NCBI GenBank assembly: GCA_964493075.1
Contig: CAZBNU010000161.1
Location: 1-9,647 of the forward strand
Source of the DNA: SLFT01 sp964493075
GTDB lineage: Bacteria > Hydrogenedentota > Hydrogenedentia > Hydrogenedentales > CAITNO01
DNA: 9,647 bases
Reading direction: 5' to 3'
Shown here one piece after another: positions 1 through 5,088 of the stretch. Each line of letters starts with the position of its first letter. Position 1 is the stretch's first letter. Under the pieces are notes generated by a model. The model worked only from the letters and a program-made list of their open reading frames with translations, had not been told where the DNA came from and did not search any database. The position numbers and the translations under genes are program-made.

Positions 1-102
1 CGCAACGGTTTGCAGGAGTTGCCTGTCCTGTTCACAAAACTTGTGCGGGATTGTTGTTTGCCCCATGAATTGCAGGGGATGCCTGCATCTATTTCGCAAT
101 AA
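1..102 (+). CDS. Possible C-terminal tail of an upstream gene (partial)
   Basis: Frame 1 is open from the first base of the window to a TAA at 100-102, giving 33 residues ending in GMPASISQ. The stop overlaps the Shine-Dalgarno of the next gene, a spacing common inside operons. Against it, the piece is too short to recognise, and frame 2 is also open from the window edge. It is kept as a weak candidate only; the sequence left of the window would settle it. Confidence 0.25.
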   Translation, partial: RNGLQELPVLFTKLVRDCCLPHELQGMPASISQ

Positions 103-105
103 GGA
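101..105 (+). promoter_or_regulatory. Ribosome binding site fixing the M50 start at GTG 113
   Basis: AAGGA lies 7 nt before GTG at 113-115. The longer reading frame could begin at a TTG at 41, but that start has no purine-rich site in front and would add a cysteine-rich, unconserved-looking leader. Confidence 0.65.
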
Positions 106-112
106 CGTACTT

Positions 113-778
113 GTGTCTGATATCAATATAAGTGTAATTGTCTTGCAATATTTGTGCCTGCTTTTTTCGTTGAGTGTGCACGAAGCATCCCACGCCGCCA
201 TGGCGAACTATTGGGGGGATCCGACGGCGCGTCTGCTCGGGCGTATGACCCTGAATCCGGTAAAACATGCCGATATTATGGGCACGGTTATCCTGCCGAT
301 TATTGCCATGATCAGCGGCATTCCCCTGTTTGGCTGGGCAAAGCCGGTTCCCTTTAATCCCCGCAACCTTACTGATCGCAAGCGTGGGCCGGTCTGGATC
401 GCGCTGGCAGGACCCGGTTCCAACCTACTGCTTATTCTTTTTGCTACCATCGTATTGCGTGCGCTGGCCGCCATGTTGAATATACTTCCGGATTCCCCTG
501 CTCTGGAGATGTTCATCCAGGCGTTCTTCTTTCTGGCATTGATCAACAGTATCCTGATGATTTTTAACCTGATTCCTCTGCCGCCTTTGGATGGACATCA
601 TGTGCTGGAATATTTCCTGTCGCCGGAAGCGCAACGGAAGTTTGAAAGTCTGGGACCCTACAGCCTTATCATCCTGTTTGTGCTGGTTTTTCAGTTCAAC
701 ATTCTGAGAGTACCCATGGCAATCATGATGGTTGCAATCAACTATCTTGCCTTCTATGGTACCCCCTTATTCGGATGA
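113..778 (+). CDS. Site-2 protease family (peptidase M50) membrane protein
   Basis: A 221-residue polytopic membrane protein of the M50 zinc metalloprotease family, whose members cut substrates within the membrane. The zinc motif HEASH (HExxH) is at residues 23-27, directly after a first hydrophobic segment (about 2-22). Further hydrophobic stretches lie near 54-76, 94-122 (containing GPGSN at 100-104), 133-159 and 181-202. The second conserved motif, NLIPLPPLDG, ends with the metal-binding Asp at about 160. The layout matches the short standalone M50 subgroup without PDZ or CBS domains, so the active site looks complete. Start GTG 113 is chosen because of the AAGGA at 101-105. It ends 9 nt from the 3' end of the convergent dehydrogenase gene, and I see no terminator between them. 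Substrate unknown. Confidence 0.9.
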   Translation: MSDINISVIVLQYLCLLFSLSVHEASHAAMANYWGDPTARLLGRMTLNPVKHADIMGTVILPIIAMISGIPLFGWAKPVPFNPRNLTDRKRGPVWIALAGPGSNLLLILFATIVLRALAAMLNILPDSPALEMFIQAFFFLALINSILMIFNLIPLPPLDGHHVLEYFLSPEAQRKFESLGPYSLIILFVLVFQFNILRVPMAIMMVAINYLAFYGTPLFG

Positions 779-787
779 AGCGGGTTA

Positions 788-1576
788 CTACCGCATTTCC
801 TGGCCGCCGGTAACATTGATGGCCTGGCCGGTCATATAGCCTGAGGCATCACTCGCCAGGAACACCACCACATTGCTCACATCGCGGTATTCGCAGGGGC
901 GTTTCATGGGCACTTGGTCAATGTATTTCTGGCGCACTTCCTCTTCCGTGATTCCCTGGTTCTTTGCGTACTGTTTGAACAGGCTGTTCACCCACAGAGG
1001 GGAATTCAACAGATTGCCGGGACAGAGCGCGTTGACGCGGATGCCCTCTTCCGCAAATTCCAGTGCCAGGCTTTGGGTGACGCCGACCCCGCCGAATTTC
1101 GCTGCAGCGTAGGCGGCATTCTTGAAACTGCCCTTCTTGCCGGATTTCGAGTTTATCTGGATGATGCTGCCCTGTTTGTTCAGCAGCATGACCCGAGCCG
1201 CTTCACGGGCACACAGGAAATACCCTGTCAAATCTACGTCAATTACCTTGCGCCAGGCCGCAACATCCAGTTCGATGGAAGCGCCGGAAATCAGGATGCC
1301 CGCATTGCAGACCATCACGTCCAGCCGACCCATGCGCGCCACGGCAATGTCCACCGCCACGCGCACCCGTTCGGCATCGGTCACATCCACCACATCAGCG
1401 GTAATGGCGCGTCCAGTGCGTTCGGCGATATCAGCGGCTGCTTTGTCCGCAGTCTCCTGGTTCACGTCCCAGATAACCACATCACAGCCTTCTTCCGCCA
1501 GATGTTCCACAATGGCCGCGCCCAACCCCTGTCCGCCGCCTGTAACAATCGCCTTTTTACCGTCCAGCATACCCAT
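788..1576 (-). CDS. Short-chain dehydrogenase, sorbitol-6-phosphate 2-dehydrogenase-like (SrlD/SorD family)
   Basis: A 262-residue classical SDR. It carries the cofactor motif TGGGQGLG (12-19), an Asp at 37 after the second strand (favouring NAD), NAG at 91-93, Ser143 in INSKSG, and the YxxxK pair Tyr156/Lys160. The stretches GYFLCARE, IIQINSKSGK, AAKFGGVG, TQSLAL, GNLL and INVTGGQ closely match what I recall of E. coli SrlD, which oxidises D-sorbitol 6-phosphate to fructose 6-phosphate in the cytosol. In L-sorbose catabolism this step (SorD) follows the SorE reductase, and a SorE-like gene lies immediately upstream. Oddity: the usual catalytic Asn in the VNLxG motif is Asp115 (DVDLTG). The start at 1576 has AGGAA 8 nt upstream; an in-frame extension to 1648 runs into the hairpin repeats and is rejected. 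A second ATG two codons in is possible. Family certain, exact substrate inferred. Confidence 0.88.
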   Translation of the reverse strand: MGMLDGKKAIVTGGGQGLGAAIVEHLAEEGCDVVIWDVNQETADKAAADIAERTGRAITADVVDVTDAERVRVAVDIAVARMGRLDVMVCNAGILISGASIELDVAAWRKVIDVDLTGYFLCAREAARVMLLNKQGSIIQINSKSGKKGSFKNAAYAAAKFGGVGVTQSLALEFAEEGIRVNALCPGNLLNSPLWVNSLFKQYAKNQGITEEEVRQKYIDQVPMKRPCEYRDVSNVVVFLASDASGYMTGQAINVTGGQEMR

Positions 1577-1584
1577 GATGAAAA

Positions 1585-1589
1585 TTCCT
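1585..1589 (-). promoter_or_regulatory. Ribosome binding site of the SrlD-like gene
   Basis: AGGAA on the minus strand sits 8 nt before ATG 1576-1574. It supports this start over the upstream in-frame ATG at 1648, which would place coding sequence inside a hairpin repeat. Confidence 0.6.
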
Positions 1590-1637
1590 ATGTTATTTGC
1601 TTCCCAGCCTTGAACTCGGGCGCAATATTGCAAGTCT

Positions 1638-1654
1638 GCGAAATACAATTTCGC
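1638..1654. repeat. Short hairpin, degenerate first unit of the repeat array
   Basis: A perfect palindrome: arms GCGAAAT and ATTTCGC around the loop ACA. It shares the AAATACAATTT core and a preceding CAAGT with the two longer hairpins that follow, but has a different outer stem. It lies in the gap between the SorE-like and SrlD-like genes. A further 10-bp palindrome, GCAATATTGC, lies beside it at 1622-1631. Confidence 0.7.
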
Positions 1655-1740
1655 TTACAAGTGCGTTCCAAAATACAATTTTGGAACGAGCCGATTTCGC
1701 GTACAAGTGCGTTCCAAAATACAATTTTGGAACGAGCCGA
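1649..1740. repeat. Two tandem 46-bp repeats, each a long hairpin
   Basis: Two adjacent 46-bp copies (1649-1694 and 1695-1740) differ at one base (T1655 versus G1701). Each contains a perfect 11-bp hairpin, CGTTCCAAAAT / ATTTTGGAACG with loop ACA, at 1664-1688 and 1710-1734. Neither strand has a T-run after the stems, so these are not typical intrinsic terminators. They look like REP-type intergenic repeats, and in RNA they could separate or stabilise the dehydrogenase messages. Confidence 0.9.
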
Positions 1741-1780
1741 TTCCTGTTTCATGGTTTGTTCAAATTATCAATTACAATTG

Positions 1781-3397
1781 TCAATTAATCAGGTATTTTT
1801 CCAACAACGTCTGCTCCGCTTCGTTTGTCCAACTACCGTCGGGGCTTAATTTGGCCGCCACGTCGGCATCGACTTCCGCCAGTTTGTCCAGCGGCGTTAG
1901 CGGGAAATCGGTGATTTGGGTGTAGATGACCGTCTTTCCGGGGAAGGATGCTTCTTTTACGGCTTTCAATCCGGCATGAGCGGCGTTCAGCCCGCCGATG
2001 GCGGCAACGCTTCGGTTGCTTTCCAGTTGTTTACCTTCCACCATAGCGAGCACAGCGCGCAAATCGCTAATGCGGCTTCCGCTGCACCCGATCATCTTCA
2101 CGCCGTTGCATATCTGGTCAACGGACACCGGCGCCTTGGTACCTGTTGCCAATCCGGCGAAAATGTTCACAAAGCCATTCTGGCTTGCCAGGCTGACCGC
2201 CTGCCGCACCAGTGCGGGCACCGGCGCAAGAACGACCACATCGGAATAACCTTTGGAACCGCCCAGTGCCTTTATCCGCGCGTTCATGGCATCCGGTGAC
2301 TCGAAATCTGTGGAAGCCAGTGTAATCAGTTCCACATTGCGCGATGTTGCCAGTGCGCCAAAGCGTTGTTCAATGTGGTTCATGCGTCCCCGATCCAGAT
2401 CGGTAACCACGACGCGCCCCAGACCGTTCTGCTTTTCGATGGCGCGCTGCACGTGCATCTGTCCCATAGGGCCGCCTGCGCCGATGAACAGTCCAACACC
2501 GTCGGGCAGCAGGTCGTTGCGTTTGTTCGCAGCCGCAATTGCTTCCAGCGTATCGCCGCCACCCAGGTAACGCTTGTTCTGGTAGTGAACAGCGCCCACG
2601 TCAATCATGGCGTCGCCTGATTCGGCAGCTGGGCCCACCAGGAACATGACGCCATTTCGATTCAGCCGCTCGCCCAGCGTTTCCACCAGCGCAGGGGTAG
2701 CATTGGTCAATACGATGTCGTCGAAGGTTTCATCGCCGAGACCGTCAAGGCTTAATGGTAGAATTCGTGCATTCGGCAGTTGCGTGGGCCAAGTTCCCGC
2801 ATCATCGGCAACCACCAGTTGCTTCGCGCCGGTGGCTTCCAGACGGTCTTCCAGCACATAAGACATTTCCACACACGCCCACGGCTCACTTAATGCCGCC
2901 TCGCTGTAGCCCGTGGTGTCGCGCACCGGCAGCAGGTAACAGCCTTCATCGCCGTCCAGGCCGCGTTCATCCATATACGCATATTCCGCGAGACCGCCCG
3001 GGATCATGTACCCGAAAGCATCATTAACGCCCTTGTAATAAATATCCGCTTGTACGATGTAGCGTTCGCCCGGCTTGAACTTGTCCCGCCAGTCCGCGCC
3101 CACAGCAACTATGGTGGCAGCGCATTCATGACCAAGCACCGTCGGGTCATTCGCAAGATCGCGGCCACGCAGCCGGGGATGGTTGCCGCCCTGGGCGATA
3201 ATTTTCATATCCGAAAGACACAGGCCAAGCACATCCACTCGGAGCAGGACTTCATTGTTGGCCGGGGCGCGTAGTGGTACGGACACGGGCTTGCCGTCCC
3301 GTCCTACATTTTCCAGTCCCGCGCCGAAGACCTGCCATGCCAGATAACTGTCCGGCAGGGGCGCATTCGCCTGTTTGTAAGTATCAAGGGTACCCAT
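1781..3397 (-). CDS. Zinc-dependent alcohol dehydrogenase (MDR), L-sorbose-1-phosphate reductase-like (SorE family), with an extra Rossmann-like half
   Basis: A 538-residue medium-chain dehydrogenase, clearly longer than the roughly 400 residues usual for the family. Catalytic zinc ligands are Cys60 (GLCLSD) and His90/Glu91 (LGHE), with Glu171 (SEPWACV) a likely further ligand. The four-cysteine structural zinc loop is absent. The cofactor loop is GAGGPMG (306-312), with an acidic TDLD at 332-335 favouring NAD. Near the C-terminus, IGGLNA followed by GKTVIYTQI and FPLT resembles SorE, which reduces L-sorbose 1-phosphate to sorbitol 6-phosphate. Residues about 192-293 form an additional segment that mirrors the second half of the following Rossmann domain. 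It lies 40 nt after the aldolase stop, so is probably cotranscribed, and precedes the SrlD-like gene. The start is set by AAGGA 7 nt upstream. Substrate could be another phosphorylated or free ketose/alditol. Confidence 0.85.
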   Translation of the reverse strand: MGTLDTYKQANAPLPDSYLAWQVFGAGLENVGRDGKPVSVPLRAPANNEVLLRVDVLGLCLSDMKIIAQGGNHPRLRGRDLANDPTVLGHECAATIVAVGADWRDKFKPGERYIVQADIYYKGVNDAFGYMIPGGLAEYAYMDERGLDGDEGCYLLPVRDTTGYSEAALSEPWACVEMSYVLEDRLEATGAKQLVVADDAGTWPTQLPNARILPLSLDGLGDETFDDIVLTNATPALVETLGERLNRNGVMFLVGPAAESGDAMIDVGAVHYQNKRYLGGGDTLEAIAAANKRNDLLPDGVGLFIGAGGPMGQMHVQRAIEKQNGLGRVVVTDLDRGRMNHIEQRFGALATSRNVELITLASTDFESPDAMNARIKALGGSKGYSDVVVLAPVPALVRQAVSLASQNGFVNIFAGLATGTKAPVSVDQICNGVKMIGCSGSRISDLRAVLAMVEGKQLESNRSVAAIGGLNAAHAGLKAVKEASFPGKTVIYTQITDFPLTPLDKLAEVDADVAAKLSPDGSWTNEAEQTLLEKYLIN

Positions 3398-3404
3398 CGA
3401 AAAA

Positions 3405-3409
3405 TCCTT
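3405..3409 (-). promoter_or_regulatory. Ribosome binding site of the SorE-like gene
   Basis: AAGGA on the minus strand lies 7 nt before ATG 3397-3395. It decides against the in-frame ATG at 3484, which would overlap the aldolase coding end by 47 bp and add a 29-residue leader unlike the family. Confidence 0.65.
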
Positions 3410-3437
3410 TCTGTTGAAATTACCTGTATCTACGAGG

Positions 3438-4196
3438 TTATCCGATTGCTCTCTGACGATACGCCTCGTCGGGGCGCGTGGCAATCCGGTCTATGTCCCG
3501 TTCGCTCATGAACTTCGGGCCGCCGACGCTGTACGTGCCGATAAGCACATGGGCCATTTTTTCCGCCATATCCGTAATATTCGTGGCCGCTTTTGCAGAG
3601 GTGCCCAGCGCGAAAAAGCCGTGATTTTCCATGGCGACTGCCTTGGGCAACTCGTTTTCCTTCTCTATGAATTCGCGCACACGGGTCCGTACCTCCCGTG
3701 CCAGCACCAGTCCCGGGTCCACATAGGGTACAAAAACCGAAGCACGCCCCATTACAACAATGTGGTCCGGGCAAAGCCTGCATAGCATCGCTTCTCTGGC
3801 GTTGACGGAGCAGAGCAGACTGTTGCAGGCCACCGGATGCGTGTGTGCAATGAAATTATATTCGGCGTATTCGTACAACAGGGCATGGAGCACCGTTTCC
3901 ACCGAGGGCAACCGCGTCTCGCCAGCATCGAGCAGAGATGCACGCAGGTTTTCACGCACATCATCGTCCGTAGCATCGGGATCATCCAGAATGCCGGTCA
4001 CTTTGGAAATGCTCACCGCCAGAAAATCTGAAGGTTTCATGGTGCCCAGACAAGTGCCTGACGCTTTGATATACATACTGTCTGCGTCAATGCGGGCAGA
4101 GGTATTGCCCTCGCCCAGAATGGCGTAGCCGCGGCTTTCCTCACCCACATAATGGGACATATCGGTCAGCGCCTGAAGAATTTTATCGTTGTCCAT
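3438..4196 (-). CDS. Class II aldolase/adducin family sugar-phosphate aldolase
   Basis: A 252-residue class II aldolase-fold protein, similar in size to FucA, RhaD and AraD relatives. Zinc ligands are visible as His118 and His120 in AHTHP and His192 in ENHGFF. The catalytic Glu corresponds to Glu100 in PSVETVLH. The phosphate-binding loops appear as GNTSAR (30-35) and ASGTCLG (45-51). In known relatives the enzyme cleaves a ketose 1-phosphate such as L-fuculose or L-rhamnulose 1-phosphate to DHAP and lactaldehyde, or epimerises ribulose 5-phosphate; which applies here cannot be read from the sequence. It is the first gene of a likely three-gene minus-strand cluster. The start at 4196 has an AGGG 8 nt upstream. 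A nearby GH106-type rhamnosidase makes a deoxy-hexose substrate plausible but unproven. Confidence 0.9.
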   Translation of the reverse strand: MDNDKILQALTDMSHYVGEESRGYAILGEGNTSARIDADSMYIKASGTCLGTMKPSDFLAVSISKVTGILDDPDATDDDVRENLRASLLDAGETRLPSVETVLHALLYEYAEYNFIAHTHPVACNSLLCSVNAREAMLCRLCPDHIVVMGRASVFVPYVDPGLVLAREVRTRVREFIEKENELPKAVAMENHGFFALGTSAKAATNITDMAEKMAHVLIGTYSVGGPKFMSERDIDRIATRPDEAYRQRAIG

Positions 4197-4332
4197 AATG
4201 GTATCCCTGTATAACGAAAAAAGATTTCTTCCCCATATAGTATGTCATCAATATTAACAACAGGTAAGGGGGCCAGATGTTGCGGAAAAAATATACGCAT
4301 AGATTACATGCCTTAGCGACGCCACAAACTGC

Positions 4333-4341
4333 ATTATAGCA
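4333..4341 (-). promoter_or_regulatory. Extended -10 promoter for the aldolase cluster
   Basis: The minus strand reads TGC TATAAT, a perfect -10 hexamer with the extended TGn element. The -35 position at 17-bp spacing (TTCGGA) is poor, as is usual for extended -10 promoters. The predicted leader is roughly 130 nt before the aldolase ATG at 4196. Confidence 0.55.
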
Positions 4342-4350
4342 CATTAGTCT

Positions 4351-4365
4351 TGTTTTCCGAAAACA
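4351..4365. promoter_or_regulatory. 15-bp palindrome, operator candidate over the -35 region
   Basis: TGTTTTC-C-GAAAACA is a perfect odd palindrome with 7-bp arms. It covers the -35 region of the extended -10 promoter upstream of the aldolase. The position suits a dimeric transcriptional regulator. No regulator gene is in the window and the site does not point clearly to one family. Confidence 0.45.
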
Positions 4366-4389
4366 TACCGCGGCGTGCAGTACCATAAA

Positions 4390-4415
4390 AGTAACCTACG
4401 CTATGGTAGGTTACT
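4390..4415. repeat. Perfect 10-bp hairpin with alternative pairing
   Basis: Arms AGTAACCTAC (4390-4399) and GTAGGTTACT (4406-4415) flank the 6-nt loop GCTATG. The flank TACCATA (4381-4387) can instead pair with TATGGTA (4402-4408), and CAGTA (4378-4382) with TACTG (4412-4416), giving a competing fold. No convincing T-run follows on the plus strand; on the minus strand only a short TTTT-containing tract does. Confidence 0.7.
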
Positions 4416-4604
4416 GTGCCGTGTAATTTCCTTTTCGCACAGAAAAACAGTTGGAAGTGAGACGCATATATTATTGAAAACAAATGGGAAACAGGAAATT
4501 ATAACGGCGAGTCCTCTTTTGGCATGAAATTCGCTAACATACAAATGAGGTATGACTTAGCGCTTACGGCACAACGATAAGGAGAATTAGACACGAACAA
4601 AACA

Positions 4605-4635
4605 TTGACTCAGGGTAATAGGTTTGTTGTAGAAT
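4605..4635 (+). promoter_or_regulatory. Candidate sigma70-like promoter of the micro-ORF unit
   Basis: TTGACT (4605-4610) and TAGAAT (4630-4635) each differ from consensus at one base. The 19-bp spacer is long, which lowers confidence. TGTAGA at 4628 would give 17 bp but is a worse hexamer. It would leave a leader of about 85-90 nt before the first micro-ORF. Confidence 0.45.
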
Positions 4636-4652
4636 TGTAGTAGTGGACGGGG

Positions 4653-4688
4653 TTGCACATTCATGCTAAAGTGGCGTGGTTTGTGCAA
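4653..4688 (+). other. Inverted repeat in the leader of the micro-ORF unit
   Basis: TTGCACA (4653-4659) and TGTGCAA (4682-4688) are exact reverse complements separated by 22 nt. This could form a leader stem about 27 nt before the Shine-Dalgarno. It does not bury the ribosome site, so any regulatory role is speculative. Confidence 0.3.
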
Positions 4689-4728
4689 TTCAAACGAAGT
4701 GGAAGAAGAAACAACAAGGAGAAGAATT

Positions 4729-4821
4729 ATGATTTTATTGGATTTGCTAAAAGAATTGTTCGCTGTGGCCTTTGGCTTTTTTGCATCATGGCTGACAGAA
4801 TTGGTCACCGGCGCCGAATAA
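4729..4821 (+). CDS. 30-residue hydrophobic micro-protein, unknown function
   Basis: ATG at 4729 is preceded by a full AAGGAG (4716-4721) at 7-nt spacing, the best Shine-Dalgarno in the window. The peptide begins MILLDLLKELF, continues through a glycine/phenylalanine-rich stretch (FGFFASW) and ends LVTGAE. It is mostly Leu, Phe, Val and Ala, with one Lys and four acidic residues (net about -3), consistent with one membrane-inserted or strongly amphipathic helix. I see no signal-peptide positive N-terminus and no double-glycine leader. It belongs with the next micro-ORF, 70 nt downstream, between a candidate promoter and a strong terminator. The segment from Phe17 to Gly28 loosely resembles Phe14 to Gly25 of the second peptide around a shared Trp-Leu. 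Possible roles: small membrane-protein partner, bacteriocin-like peptide, or type I toxin, though the acidic charge argues against the last. I recognise no family. Confidence 0.6.
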   Translation: MILLDLLKELFAVAFGFFASWLTELVTGAE

Positions 4822-4859
4822 CCCTCATTTTTTGTAACTTGGTAAATCAACCTAACATC

Positions 4860-4875
4860 GCTGTTATCGTACAGC
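4860..4875 (+). other. Small hairpin before the second micro-ORF ribosome site
   Basis: GCTGT (4860-4864) and ACAGC (4871-4875) pair around a 6-nt loop. It ends 5 nt before the AGGA of the second micro-ORF. It may tune translation between the two ORFs, but is short enough to be chance. Confidence 0.3.
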
Positions 4876-4891
4876 AATAAAGGAAAAACTC

Positions 4892-5023
4892 ATGGATATG
4901 TCTGCATTACTTGGAGCGCTCGTTGATACATTTTTGAACTTCTGGCTGAATCTGGTGCTGGACGGGATTTTTAATCTGCTGTCCGATCTGCTTTTCGGCG
5001 GTTCCACAGCTGGTCTTATCTAA
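4892..5023 (+). CDS. 43-residue hydrophobic micro-protein, unknown function
   Basis: ATG at 4892 follows AAAGGA (AGGA at 4881-4884) with 7-nt spacing. The peptide starts MDMSALLGALVD, carries FLNFWLNLVLDG in the middle, then LLSDLLFGG, and ends TAGLI. It has four Asp and no Lys or Arg (net about -4). The spacing of Asp12, Asp24 and Asp32 in a Leu/Phe background suggests amphipathic helices lying on or in a membrane, or a self-assembling peptide. The stop TAA at 5021-5023 is 21 nt before a strong intrinsic terminator, fitting the last gene of a transcript. An internal ATG at codon 3 is a less well spaced start. No signal peptide, cysteine or leader-cleavage motif is seen. I recognise no family; function unknown. 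Confidence 0.6.
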   Translation: MDMSALLGALVDTFLNFWLNLVLDGIFNLLSDLLFGGSTAGLI

Positions 5024-5044
5024 TCTCACTGCTTAAGCGTACTT

Positions 5045-5088
5045 CGCCAGCGCATGAACCCGTTACGACGGGGATGCGCTGGCGTTTT
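5045..5088 (+). terminator. Strong intrinsic terminator of the micro-ORF unit
   Basis: An 11-bp perfect stem, CGCCAGCGCAT (5045-5055) with ATGCGCTGGCG (5074-5084), is followed by TTTTCT. Inside the loop CCCGT (5059-5063) pairs with ACGGG (5068-5072) around TACG, making a long two-part hairpin. The T-run exists only in the plus direction. The stem overlaps the last codons and the stop codon of the convergent minus-strand glycosidase gene. Confidence 0.9.

Larger units (their letters stand above)
4197..4728. other. AT-rich divergent intergenic region
   Basis: It separates the minus-strand aldolase cluster from the plus-strand micro-ORF unit. It holds the aldolase promoter and its palindrome (4333-4365), a bistable palindromic element (4378-4416), a 7-bp inverted repeat pair (GTGCCGT at 4416-4422, ACGGCAC at 4566-4572) and the micro-ORF promoter and leader (from 4605). 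I find no convincing gene from 4197 to 4728. The short open frames here lack ribosome binding sites. Confidence 0.6.

Noticed and set aside
11..85. Imperfect 15-bp direct repeat (TGCAGG-GCCTG type) at 11-25 and 71-85
   Set aside because: Two mismatches in 15 bases and only two copies; likely chance next to the window edge.
1649..1740. CRISPR array reading of the repeats
   Set aside because: Only two tandem units with no unique spacers between them; the units are hairpins joined end to end.
1756..1784. TTGACA on the minus strand overlapping the SorE-like stop, as a promoter for the SrlD-like gene
   Set aside because: No acceptable -10 lies at 16-18 bp; the GATAAT nearby is too close. The AT-rich CAATT repetitions here make a chance match likely.
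914..1849. Long plus-strand open frame (about 311 codons) opposite the SrlD-like gene
   Set aside because: It is antisense to a clear SDR, has no recognisable motif, and runs through the hairpin repeats.
4587..4877. 96-codon minus-strand frame opposite the first micro-ORF
   Set aside because: No recognisable content, and it is antisense to the micro-ORF unit and its promoter.
4653..4880. 75-codon plus-strand frame overlapping both the first micro-ORF and its leader
   Set aside because: It needs a TTG start without a ribosome site and contains the strong AAGGAG of the first micro-ORF internally. The shorter ORF explains the signals better.
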